From CAWJLE01 sp963843645 (GTDB lineage: Bacteria > Chloroflexota > Anaerolineae > DAOTYC01), in assembly GCA_963843645.1 (NCBI GenBank), contig CAWJLE010000001.1, forward strand, positions 1,302,001 to 1,366,000: DNA of 64,000 bases. Direction: 5' to 3'. A program made the translations under genes and the position numbers. Shown here in pieces: positions 27,404-35,732 of the stretch. Within the stretch, counting starts at the first letter, position 1; every line of letters begins with the position of its first letter. The notes under the pieces were generated by a model. It was not told where the DNA came from. It worked only from the letters and a program-made list of their open reading frames with translations, and made no database searches.

Positions 27404-28907
27404 ATGAGCAATCTAGGAAATGTCCGAGGCACCGCCGACGTCTTGCCGGCGGAATGCGCTGTCAATCGAGAGATCATCGACGCCCTCAGGGGCTTTCTGG
27501 AGTCTTTCGGGTACAATTGCATCGACGTCCCGGTGATCGAGCACACTGATCTGTTCTTGACCAAATCGGGCGAGGACATCATCTCCAAGATGTACTCGTT
27601 CACGTTCAAGAACCGGAGTATCTGTCTGCGTCCCGAGTTCACCGCCTCGATCGGGCGCGCCTTCGTCAACCACCTGCAGGCCAGCTCGTTGCCCCTCCGG
27701 CTGTACTATCACGGCCCGGTGTTTCGCTACGAGAAGCCGCAGAAAGGCCGCTACCGCCAGTTCACTCAGATGGGCGTCGAGTTGATTGGCGCGTCCGAGC
27801 CCCTGGGCGGATGCGGAGGTGATCCACTGCGCGTGCGGCGGGCTGGAGCGCCTGGGCGCTGACGGACTGGCGTGTCGTGATCGGCCACGTCGGGGTCATC
27901 ACGGAGCTGCTGCGCGCCTTTGGGCTGGATCGGCGCGCCGTCATGTTCTTGATTCAGAACATGGAGAACCTCTCGAAGGACGGCAGGGGCATCGAGTACG
28001 TGCGCGCACGGCTGCGTGAAGTGTACCCGCCGACGAACCCGGCGACCGAGCTGTCCGCCCTGGCCGATAGCCTGTCCTCCGGCCCGACGCCGCTCGACGT
28101 GAACACGCTCAAGTTGTTCAGCGAGATGAGCGAGGAGGAATCGCGCGCGTTCTTGCGCGATTTTCTGGCCCACATGGAGATCGGCGAAGGCCTGGGCAAC
28201 CGCGAACCGGAAGACATCGTGGAGCGGTTGGTGCGCAAGCTCCGGCAGAAAGACCTGACGTCGAGGATCCTCGAGGCGCTCGACTTTCTGTCCGAGCTCA
28301 ATCAGCTGGCCGGCTCGCCGGCCGAGGCGCTGCCGTGCATACGAGATCTGCTGGACAGCTACGGCCTGAAGCGAGCGGCGTTGGTGAGTTGGAGCAGCTC
28401 ATCGCTGCTCTCGACTTGTACGATATCGATTGGGGCCGGGTATCCATCAACCTGGGAATGGGGCGTGGCTTACAATACTACACCGGCATGATCTTCGAGG
28501 TCTATCACCAGACCATCAGCAGCGAGAACCAGATCTGCGGCGGTGGTCGCTACGACGACTTGATCCACGCTCTCGGGGGTCACCGGGAGGTGCCTGCCTG
28601 CGGATTTTCGTACGGCCTGGAGCGCTTGAGGCTGGCGCTGGGCCGAACGGGGAGCGCCGCGCGGGCGGAGGCGCTCGTGATCGCGGTGGAGGACGCCGAC
28701 CGCCGCTACGCCGTCCAGGTCGCGCAGGACCTGCGTGATCGCGGCTTGCGGGTGGAGGCGGACGTCCGGCAACGTGGCGTGAAGGGCAATCTGCAGTACG
28801 CGGACAGGGCCAAGATTCCCTTCTGCCTGATCGTCGGCGAGCGCGAGCGAGCAGGCCGGCAGCTGTGGTCGTCCGTGACATGGCCAGCAGCAGGAATCGA
28901 CGATTGA
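27404..28907 (+). CDS. Histidyl-tRNA synthetase family protein (HisS or HisZ-like), three frameshifts
   Basis: Class II aminoacyl-tRNA synthetase fold. MSNLGNVRGTADVLP opens motif 1; motif 2 is GPVFRYEKPQKGRYRQFTQMG; motif 3 is ACGFSYGLERL. A C-terminal anticodon-binding-like domain (EALVIAVEDADRRYAVQVAQDLRDRGLRVE) is present. The histidine loop reads GRGLQYYTGMIFEVY where true HisS usually has RGLDYYT, and a long insertion occupies residues about 170-310. It stands before hisG, so a HisZ-like role in histidine synthesis is possible; the HisG here is the long form, which normally needs no HisZ. Shifts near 27805, 27862 and 28383. No clear ribosome site at the start. Confidence 0.75.
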
Positions 28908-28973
28908 GCGCGCCCGGTTGTCGGATTGGGCTGGACACATCCGGAGCGGCAAGCCGGTAGGACTGACTGAAAC

Positions 28974-30018
28974 ATGAGCAGAACTGAAGAAGTGACGATT
29001 CGCGCTGCCCAGCAAAGGGTCTCTGGAGGCCGGGACGATGAGCTTCCTGGCCGCATGTGGGCTGCGCGTGGACAAAGTGAATCCGCGCCAATACACGGCG
29101 CGCATGCCGGCCGTGCCGGACGTCGTGGTGTTGTTTCAGCGCGCCGTGGATATTCTGGAAAAAGTGAAAGACGGCGGGGTCGCCATGGGCATCACCGGCT
29201 ACGACATCGTGGCCGAGATGAAAGAGGAAGGCGATCCGATCATCCCTCTGCACCCGGCGCTGGGCTATCGGGAAATGTGAGCTCGTGGTGGCCGTGCCCG
29301 ATTCCTGGATCGACGTGCTGTCCATGGACGACCTGGCGGACGTGGCCTTGATGCTGCGTGAAAAAGGCAAGGCGCTGCGGGTGGGCACCAAGTTTGCGAA
29401 CCTCACTCGCGACTTCTTCCAGCGTCATGGGATTTCGTATTACTCCATCGTGAGCTCCGAAGGCGCCATCGAGGCGGGTCCCAGCATCGGCTATGCGGAC
29501 GTGATCGTCGATCTGACGTCCAGCGGGACAACGCTGCGCGACAATCGGCTCAAGCGCATCGTCGGCGGGGACGTGCTGGTGTCGCAGGCCTGCCTGGTGG
29601 GCAATCGCCAGGTGCTGCAGAACAACCCGGCCGCCCTCAGCGCGGCGCAGACCATCCTGGAATTCGTGGATGGCTACCTGGCGGCGCGCTCGTATCTGTT
29701 CCGTGTTCGCCAACATCTACGCCGACAGCGCGGAGGATGCCGCACAGACGCGTGCTGGCGCAGCCGGACGTGGCAGGGTTGCGCGGCCCGACCATCTCCG
29801 AAGTGTACACGCGCTCCTCGGCGGGCCAGCGCTATTTCGCCGTGCACGTCACGATCGAGGAGCGCAACCTGTACCGGGCGGTGCATCAGCTGCGGAAGGC
29901 CGGCTGCGTAAGCATCACCGTGCTGCCCGTGGACTACGTCTTCGCCGATACGTCGCCCAGCTATCAGCGCCTGCTCAACCGGCTGCGCAAGGGCGAAGAC
30001 GACGAGGAATTCGTCTGA
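28974..30018 (+). CDS. hisG: ATP phosphoribosyltransferase, long form, frameshifted
   Basis: First enzyme of histidine synthesis (ATP + PRPP to PR-ATP). Joined frames begin MSRTEEVTIR, LPSKGSLEAGTMSFLAACGL, then ARMPAVPDVVVLFQRAVDILEKVKDGGVAMGITGYD, CELVVAVPDSW and the PRPP loop DVIVDLTSSGTTLRDNRL. A C-terminal regulatory domain (TISEVYTRSSAGQRYFAVHVTIEERNLYRAVHQLRKAGCVSITVLPVDYVF) marks the long HisG type that is feedback-inhibited by histidine. Shifts near 28995, 29272, 29702 and 29742. Follows the hisS-like gene by 66 bp; a convergent tRNA-His gene lies just beyond. Confidence 0.9.
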
Positions 30019-30047
30019 GACGCAGGCTGTAGCAGGGACAAAAGAAC

Positions 30048-30072
30048 GACCGAGTAGCCGAACTACTCGGTC
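30048..30072 (-). terminator. Intrinsic terminator of tRNA-His
   Basis: Arms GACCGAGTAG (30048-30057) and CTACTCGGTC (30063-30072) form a 10-bp stem with a 5-nt loop. On the minus strand it is followed by GTTCTTTTG, giving a U-rich tail. It sits between the convergent hisG and tRNA-His genes and could also slow transcription leaving hisG. Confidence 0.75.
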
Positions 30073-30085
30073 TCGCGTGGTTCAG

Positions 30086-30158
30086 GGTGGATGACGGGAT
30101 TTGAACCCGCAACACTCGGCTCCACAGGCCGATGCTCTGCCGTTGAGCTACATCCACC
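30086..30158 (-). tRNA. tRNA-His (anticodon GTG)
   Basis: On the minus strand the acceptor stem GTGGATG pairs with CATCCAC. There is an extra G at -1 opposite discriminator C73, the hallmark of tRNA-His. D-arm AGCTCAACGGCAGAGC, anticodon loop CTGTGGA giving GTG, T-arm with GGTTCAAATCC. The CCA end is not encoded. Positions are counted by eye and may be off by one. Confidence 0.95.
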
Positions 30159-30225
30159 ACGCTGTCCTGAAGCGGGTGGAAGTATAGCACGTTTTTGTTT
30201 GGATGGCAAACGGAAAGGTCGGCGG

Positions 30226-31113
30226 TTGAAAGGCTATTTGCTCGCCGGCAGCGCCGGGGTGTTGTGGGGCCTCATCAGCCTTTTCGGCAAGCTGGTGGTG
30301 CAATACGATGCCAATCCCAACGCCATGATGGCGGTGCGGGCAGGCCTGGCGTTCGTCACGTTGGGCGGGGCGCTGTGGCTGCTTTCAGCCGCAGGCGTTG
30401 CGGATCGGCTGGAAGGACGTGCCGTTCTTCCTGGTTTTCGGTCTCTTCTGCGTGGCCGGCAGCTATGCTACGTACGTATATGCGCTGAAATACACCACCG
30501 TGACTACCGCAGTCGTCATCAGCTACACCTACCCGGCGCTGGGTGTCCATTCTGGCCACGGTCTTTCTTGGCGAAAAACTGCGCTGGACCAAGATCATCG
30601 CGCTGGCCCTGGCACTTGGGCGGCAGCTTCCTCGTGGCCGAGGGCTTCAGGCCGGGCGCGCTTCAGATGAACCTGACGGGCATTTTGTTCAGCCTCGGCA
30701 CCAGCGCGGCGCTCACGTTGTACAGCCTGTTGTCCAAGCGCGCCGTCGCGCGTTACGGACCCTGGACGCTGTCGCTCTATGGCTTCGGCTTCGGTGCATT
30801 GTGGCTGGTCATCCTCGCGTCGCCGCGGAACGTGGTGTCCATGCACTTGCCGGCGGCGGGTTGGGCGGTCCTGGTGGCCTGGGCGTGGATTCCGACTGTC
30901 CTGGCCTACGGTCTTTATCTCATGGCGTTGGATCGCATTGAGGCCAGTCGTGCGACGATCGTCTGCACGATTGAGCCTGTCTCAGCCATCGCGCTTGCCT
31001 GTCTGTTCCTGGGAGAAACGGTGAGTTTGCCGCAGCTGCTGGGGGCACTATTGGTCCTTAGCGGAGTGATATTGGTAGCCGTAACGCCGGGCGCGCATCG
31101 TGTCCTGCGGTGA
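30226..31113 (+). CDS. EamA/DMT-superfamily transporter, frameshifted
   Basis: Ten-helix drug/metabolite transporter with two EamA repeats. TTG start at 30226 after GGAAAGG: LKGYLLAGSAGVLWGLISLFGKLVV. The first repeat continues in shifted frames (DVPFFLVFGLFCVAGSYATYVYALKYTTVTTAVVISYTYPAL, then ILATVFLGEKLRWTKIIALAL). The second repeat returns to frame with GILFSLGTSAALTLYSLLSKRAVARYG and ATIVCTIEPVSAIALACLFLGE. Shifts near 30410, 30545 and 30615. Substrate unknown. Confidence 0.85.
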   Translation: MKGYLLAGSAGVLWGLISLFGKLVVQYDANPNAMMAVRAGLAFVTLGGALWLLSAAGVADRLEGRAVLPGFRSLLRGRQLCYVRICAEIHHRDYRSRHQLHLPGAGCPFWPRSFLAKNCAGPRSSRWPWHLGGSFLVAEGFRPGALQMNLTGILFSLGTSAALTLYSLLSKRAVARYGPWTLSLYGFGFGALWLVILASPRNVVSMHLPAAGWAVLVAWAWIPTVLAYGLYLMALDRIEASRATIVCTIEPVSAIALACLFLGETVSLPQLLGALLVLSGVILVAVTPGAHRVLR

Positions 31114-31172
31114 GCCTGACGACGACGGCGCCCACAATCAGGCCATTCCATATGGGAGAAGGGAGTACGATC

Positions 31173-31508
31173 ATGTCAAAGGATAAGCCCACCACCCCGA
31201 GCGAGGTCTTCGACACGCTGCCCGGCCAGATCGACCTCAGCAAGACGCAGGGGATCAACGCGGCCTTTCAATTCGAGCTGGAAGGGAAGAACGGCGGCAT
31301 CTGGGTTGCCAGAATCGCCGACGGGGGTTGCTCGGTGACTGAGGGAGCCATGGACAATCCGAACGTGACCATCAAGATGGTCGACAAGGACTTCATGGCC
31401 CTGGCTACGGGCCAGATTCAAGCGGTGCCGGCCTTCATTTCGGGCAAGATCAGGGTTTACGGCGATTACGTCCTGGCAACCAAGCTGCAGTCGCTGTTTG
31501 GCGTCTGA
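31173..31508 (+). CDS. SCP2 sterol-binding-domain protein
   Basis: 111 residues, one SCP2 lipid-binding domain: NAAFQFELEGKNGGIWVARIADGGCSVTEG, NPNVTIKMVDKDFMALATGQIQAVPAFISGKIRVYGDYVLATKLQSLF. Proteins of this size bind lipids or CoA esters in a small hydrophobic tunnel. The ATG at 31173 is preceded by GGGAGAAGGGAG; an ATG further upstream at 31152 is out of place. Ordinary small single-domain gene; role not clear from context. Confidence 0.9.
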   Translation: MSKDKPTTPSEVFDTLPGQIDLSKTQGINAAFQFELEGKNGGIWVARIADGGCSVTEGAMDNPNVTIKMVDKDFMALATGQIQAVPAFISGKIRVYGDYVLATKLQSLFGV

Positions 31509-31595
31509 TCGGCGCGCTGGAGCAGCCCGAGCAGTTGATGGTGGCCGCAGCTCACCCAGACTTGCGGCGAGTCGAGAGTCATAGAGAGGTCAGGT

Positions 31596-32337
31596 ATGCG
31601 TTTCAAGCTGGTTGCATGTGAGGTATTGGCGCGTGAAGTCTATCTCAGTGCGGCGCGCTCTCCGCATCTCGTCGACCTGGAGCTGGTCGAGAAGGGGTTG
31701 CACAACACGCCGGACATCCTGCGGGTCGAGTTGCAGGAGCGAGTCGACGCCGCGGAGCCCGGGCGGTATGATGCCATCCTGTTGGGCTACGGACTGTGCG
31801 GCAACGCGCTGCTGGGGCTGACCGCTCGTGACGTTCCGGTGGTCGTGCCCCGAGCGCACGACTGCATCACGCTGTACCTGGGTTCGCGGGCGACGTACAA
31901 TGCCAAGTTTGCCGAGAACTCAGGCACGTACTATTACACCGCCGATTACATCGAGCGCACCAGCTCGGACCAGGACAGCCTGGCCGTATCGCTGGGCACT
32001 GCCATCACCACGGACATCCAGGCGGTGTACGAGACGTACGTTGAGAAGTATGGGAAGGACAACGCGGACTACCTCATGGAGGTGATGGGTGAGTGGTCGG
32101 CGCACTATTCGCGTGCCGTCTACATCGACCACGAGGAGACGCGCTTCCTGGGCTGCGAACAACTCGCCATCGACGAGGCGAAGTCGCCGTGGGTGGAAGT
32201 ACGAGAACGTGCCGGGCAGCCTGCTGCTGTTCCGCCAGTTGACGTCGGGCGAGTGGCCGGCGGAGGACTTCCTGGTCGTGGAGCCGGGCCGCAAGATTCA
32301 GCCGTCCTACGACGACGGCGTCATCGCTGCTGTCTAG
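31596..32337 (+). CDS. DUF1638 protein, one frameshift
   Basis: Uncharacterised family often found near corrinoid and methyltransferase genes (family memory). Signature parts: MRFKLVACEVLAREVYLSAA, GRYDAILLGYGLCGNALLGLTARDVPVVVPRAHDCITLYLGS, GTYYYTADYIE, YDHEETRFLGC-like YIDHEETRFLGCEQLA. At about 32195 an extra G in TGGG shifts the frame; reading on gives WWKYENVPGSLLLFRQLTSGEWPAEDFLVVEPGRKI and a stop at 32337. About 247 residues. No corrinoid gene lies nearby here. Confidence 0.85.
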
Positions 32338-32365
32338 GCAGTGATCGCGATCCGGCTGCGAAAGG

Positions 32366-33181
32366 TTGTTGGAGCGTTTGACTTACGTTGCGATTGAGCT
32401 GGGAGAACCGGGCGCTCGGATAGCCGGGCGGCGGGGCGACGTCGTCGTTCTGATCGATGCCCTGCGTGCGAGCGTGACCCTTACCTGCGCGTTGGTGGCG
32501 GGGGCTCGACGCGTGGTGCCCGTTCTGCACGTGGACGAGGCCAGGACGCTGGCCGAACGCGAGGGCTATCTGTGCGCCGGAGAGCGCGGCGGGGCCAGGG
32601 TGCCGGGGTTCGACTTGGGCAACTCTCCAACCGAAATGCTGGCCAATCGGCACCGTCTCTGTGGCCAGACGTTGGCGTTGACCACGAGCAACGGCACCCG
32701 CTGTGTGCAGGCCGCCGTTCAGACCGGCGCCGCGGCGATCGTGGCCGGTGCGCTGCCTAACGCTGAGGCGGCAGTGAGGGCGGCCTGGGAGCTGGCCAAT
32801 CACTCGGTGGGGACACCGCAGGGCCGTGGGCGCAACATCACGCTGCTGGCGGCCGGCATCCAGGATGAGATGACCGTGGAGGACTCGTTCACCGCGTGCT
32901 GGCTGCTGCAGGCGCTCGTCGAGCTGCACGGCGGCGCGGTGGAACACGCAACGTTCGAGCCGGTGATCCCGGAGGCCGCCGCAGAGCTTTTTCGAACGAG
33001 CGAGGCCGGCATCCGGCTGACCGGGTTGGGCTATGCCGACGATGTGGCTTATTGCGCGAAGATGGACGTGTTGCAGGTTGTGCCGGTTTTTCGCCCGGAG
33101 GTTGGTTTCGTGGAGTGGGCCGGCAGTCCGGTAACGCAACGGGTGGCTTGCAGGAGTGGCGAGGAAACGGGCCATGAGTGA
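32366..33181 (+). CDS. comB: ComB family 2-phosphosulfolactate phosphatase-like protein
   Basis: ComB dephosphorylates 2-phosphosulfolactate in coenzyme M synthesis in archaea; bacterial homologues have less certain roles. Family motifs: VVLIDALRASVTLTCALVAGA, CAGERGGARVPGFDLGNSPTE, LALTTSNGTRCV, AGIQDEMTVEDSFTACWLL and the terminal CAKMDVLQVVPVF. 271 residues, intact. The start is one of several TTG codons (32366, 32369, 32378), none with a well-spaced ribosome site. Overlaps the next gene. Confidence 0.85.
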   Translation: MLERLTYVAIELGEPGARIAGRRGDVVVLIDALRASVTLTCALVAGARRVVPVLHVDEARTLAEREGYLCAGERGGARVPGFDLGNSPTEMLANRHRLCGQTLALTTSNGTRCVQAAVQTGAAAIVAGALPNAEAAVRAAWELANHSVGTPQGRGRNITLLAAGIQDEMTVEDSFTACWLLQALVELHGGAVEHATFEPVIPEAAAELFRTSEAGIRLTGLGYADDVAYCAKMDVLQVVPVFRPEVGFVEWAGSPVTQRVACRSGEETGHE

Positions 33182-34125
33182 CGACCAGGGAGGCGGCATT
33201 TCCGTCGTGATCCCGGTGCTGAACGAGGCGAAAAGCCTCGACGCAGCTACATTCGAAGCTGACCGCCGCCCTCGTCGAGCTGGCCCGGCCGTACGAAATC
33301 ATCTACGTCGACGATGGGAGCACCGACGAGTCTCCGGACGTTCTCGAGGGCCTGTGCTGCCGGGACGCGGGGCATGTCAGGCTCATCCAGTTCAGGCGCA
33401 ACTTCGGCAAATCGGCCGCGTTAACCGCGGGTTTCTCCGAGGCGCAAGGGCAGGTCGTGGTCACCATGGATGGCGACCTGCAGGACGACCCGGACGAACT
33501 GCCGCGACTGCTGGCCGTCCTGGGTCAGGGCTACGACCTGGTCTCGGGCTGGAAGTACCCTCGACACGATCCGCTGTCGAAGACGGTGCCGTCCGCGTTG
33601 TTCAACTGGACGACACGCCTGCTGACCGGTGTGGGTCTGCACGATTTCAACTGCGGTTTCAAAGTCTACCGGATTGATGTCGTGCGCGAATTGTCCGTGT
33701 ACGGCGAGCTATACCGCTACATTCCGGTTCTGGCCCACGCCCGAGGCTTCAAGGTGACGGAAGCTAAGGTCCGCCATCACCCACGCCAGTACGGCGCGTC
33801 CAAATACGGTTTCACCCGCCTGATTCGCGGTCCCTTCGACCTGCTGACCGTCCTGTTCATGGCGCAGTACGATCGCCGGCCCCTGCACTTGTTCGGCGGC
33901 TTTGGCGTGTTGTGCTTTGCGGCCGGGCTGCTCATCAACCTGTACCTGACGGGGCTCTGGCTGGACGGTGTGCGGCCTATCGGCACCCGTCCGCTGTTGA
34001 GCCTGGGTGTGCTGCTGGTGTTCATGGGGGTTCAGTTCGTGTCTTTCGGCTTGCTCGCCGAGATGATCGCCAAGGTTGCCTCCGCCAGGCGCAGCGACTA
34101 TTCGGTGAAGAGGAGATTGCCGTGA
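33174..34125 (+). CDS. Family 2 glycosyltransferase with C-terminal membrane anchors, one frameshift
   Basis: DPM1/GtrB-like enzyme transferring a sugar to a polyprenyl phosphate. MSDDQGGGISVVIPVLNEAKSL, then a shift near 33243, then KLTAALVELARPYEIIYVDDGSTDES (DxD-like metal site), RRNFGKSAALTAGF, VVTMDGDLQDDPDELPRLL and HHPRQYGASKYGFTRL. Two C-terminal hydrophobic segments (about 233-257 and 272-296). ATG at 33174 follows GAGGAAACG and overlaps comB; its stop overlaps the methyltransferase start (GTGA). Confidence 0.9.
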
Positions 34126-34730
34126 CCGCGGCCAACCACGGCAACTGGCAGAAGTATCAGAACCAGAATCCGCTGCAACAGCGGCTGATCGGTCGCTTCC
34201 TGGCCCAGGTCAAGGCGCTGGTGGCGCCGCTGCCCATTCGTACCGTCCTCGACGTCGGCTGCGCCGAGGGCTTCGTCCTGAATGCCCTGCGGCAGGTGCG
34301 CCCCGACCTGTCTGTCGCCGGGTTGGACCTGGATGCTGCTGCCCTGGGGCGTGGGCGCCGGCTGTTCCCGGACGTACCCACGGCCCGCGCCGACATCTTC
34401 CACGTGCCTTGCCCGTCGTCGACGTTCGACCTCGTCCTGTGCACCGAGGTTCTGGAGCACCTGGCGAACCCTGAGGCAGGATTGCGGGAGCTGGCTCGGG
34501 TCTCGCGCCGCTATTGCTTGTTCAGTGTGCCGCACGAGCCGTTCTTCCGCACCAGCAGCCTGCTGCGGGGCAAGAATCTCTCTCGCCTCGGCAACGATCC
34601 GGAGCACCTGCAGAACTGGACTCAAGGCGGGTTCGTTCGGTTTCTCACACCCCACGTCAGTGTGATGACGGTCCGTCGGTCTTTCCCCTGGCTCGTCGTG
34701 CTGGCACAGGTCGGTGACGGCGACCGATAG
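34122..34730 (+). CDS. Class I SAM-dependent methyltransferase
   Basis: 202 residues. Motif I TVLDVGCAEGFVLNALRQVRP, motif II acidic residue in VAGLDLD, and SSTFDLVLCTEVLEHLANPEAGLRELARVSRRYCLFSVPHEP as in Methyltransf_11 proteins. GTG start at 34122 overlaps the glycosyltransferase stop as GTGA, so the two are translationally coupled and may act on the same lipid-linked sugar or glycan. Target unknown. Confidence 0.87.
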   Translation: MTAANHGNWQKYQNQNPLQQRLIGRFLAQVKALVAPLPIRTVLDVGCAEGFVLNALRQVRPDLSVAGLDLDAAALGRGRRLFPDVPTARADIFHVPCPSSTFDLVLCTEVLEHLANPEAGLRELARVSRRYCLFSVPHEPFFRTSSLLRGKNLSRLGNDPEHLQNWTQGGFVRFLTPHVSVMTVRRSFPWLVVLAQVGDGDR

Positions 34731-34756
34731 CGCGCTTTTTGCCTTCGTGGACGCCC

Positions 34757-34835
34757 TCTCAACTTCTGCTTTACCAAATCTCAACTCAATCTCAACCTAA
34801 CTTTTACACAAAGGTTACCGAAACGGTGCTATGAT
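34757..34835 (+). promoter_or_regulatory. Promoter of the orphan regulator with six 11-bp-periodic direct repeats
   Basis: Six heptamers at exact 11-bp steps: TCTCAAC (34757), GCTTTAC (34768), TCTCAAC (34779), TCTCAAC (34790), CTTTTAC (34801), AGGTTAC (34812). A -10 TATGAT follows at 34830-34835, eleven bases after the last repeat, with no -35. Unit, period and distance to the -10 match the pstS promoter. The layout is that of an OmpR/PhoB-type activator binding as head-to-tail dimers, here probably autoregulation. Confidence 0.75.
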
Positions 34836-34913
34836 AAGACCGTAGTACTGTTGCAGCTGTCCAGCTGATTGACGATCCTGACAGTACAGGCTGACTGATA
34901 TGGGGAGGAAGCG

Positions 34914-35609
34914 ATGAGTCTGAGTATATTGGTCTACGGACCAGATGAGAGAACGAACGAAGAGGTCGCCCGGCAGCTGCATAACGACGGCTACGCCGTG
35001 AATACAGCCACGAGGGAACCCGAAGCATTGCGCAAGCTGCACAGCGATATCCCCGGTCTGATTGTGGTCGATATGAGTGCCGACGGTGTGGAATGGGATG
35101 GCGCCCGGTTCTGTCAGAACGTTCGGGCCGTTTCCGAGATCCCGCTGGCGTTGATCGCCGATCCCGAGAGCGAGGAAGCGGAGCAGTTCGCCGCTCAGCT
35201 TCTGGAGCATACGTACCTGGTGGAAATGCCTGCGCGCCGTGTAGCGGCCAAGATCGAAGAGATTCTGGGCCGGACCGTCATGCCTTCGCTTCCTACCCGC
35301 ATGTCGCTGCACGTACACGAAGGCCTGTGGGTCGACTTTGCCACCCGCCAGGTCCGGGTCAAGGGCGAGGCAATCGACCTGACCCCCAAAGAGTTTGATC
35401 TGCTGTCCTGCCTGGTGCGAAATGCCGGGCGTTTGTTTACCTCTGAGGAGTTGATCGACCTGGTGTGGGACGGCAAAAAGAGCGACCGTGCCGCGCTCAA
35501 GGCGTACATCTGGCGGCTGCGCCAGAAAATTGAAGAGACTCCCAAGCGCCCTCGCTACATTTTGACCCGGCGAGGGGTCGGCTATTTCTTTAAGAAGATG
35601 GCTTCCTAG
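34914..35609 (+). CDS. OmpR/PhoP-type transcriptional regulator with a degenerate receiver domain
   Basis: 231 residues. C-terminal winged helix is typical: LTPKEFDLLSCLVRNAGRLFTSEELIDLVW, AALKAYIWRLRQKIEE and YILTRRGVGYFF. In the N-terminal receiver the usual phosphorylation set is mostly lost: the acidic pair is YGPDE rather than DDD, the conserved Thr/Ser position reads ALIAD, and the conserved Lys is Glu (LVEMP). Only the central Asp (VVDMS) remains. No histidine kinase is adjacent. Such receivers often work without phosphorylation (HP1043 or GlnR style). It is preceded by the repeat array shared with pstS. ATG preceded by GGGGAGGAAG. Confidence 0.9.
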   Translation: MSLSILVYGPDERTNEEVARQLHNDGYAVNTATREPEALRKLHSDIPGLIVVDMSADGVEWDGARFCQNVRAVSEIPLALIADPESEEAEQFAAQLLEHTYLVEMPARRVAAKIEEILGRTVMPSLPTRMSLHVHEGLWVDFATRQVRVKGEAIDLTPKEFDLLSCLVRNAGRLFTSEELIDLVWDGKKSDRAALKAYIWRLRQKIEETPKRPRYILTRRGVGYFFKKMAS

Positions 35610-35647
35610 CGGCCAGGTCCTGGGAAAACCGGCCAGAGCTGTAAAGA

Positions 35648-35678
35648 GAAGAACCCCGGAGGGCGGGGTTCTTCTTTT
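35648..35678 (+). terminator. Intrinsic terminator of the regulator gene
   Basis: GAAGAACCCCG (35648-35658) and CGGGGTTCTTC (35664-35674) form an 11-bp stem with a 5-nt loop, followed by TTTTGT. Classical rho-independent form, 40 bp after the stop codon. Confidence 0.9.
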
Positions 35679-35732
35679 GTGTCTCAGAGCCGCCGGTGCG
35701 TCGTCGCGCCGCCGGTTCTCACGCTGTCAAAG

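Noticed and set aside
28480..28900. Separate hisZ gene within the hisS-like region
   Set aside because: The segment is continuous with the upstream synthetase-like fold once single-base shifts are corrected, and it carries motif 3 plus the anticodon-type domain.
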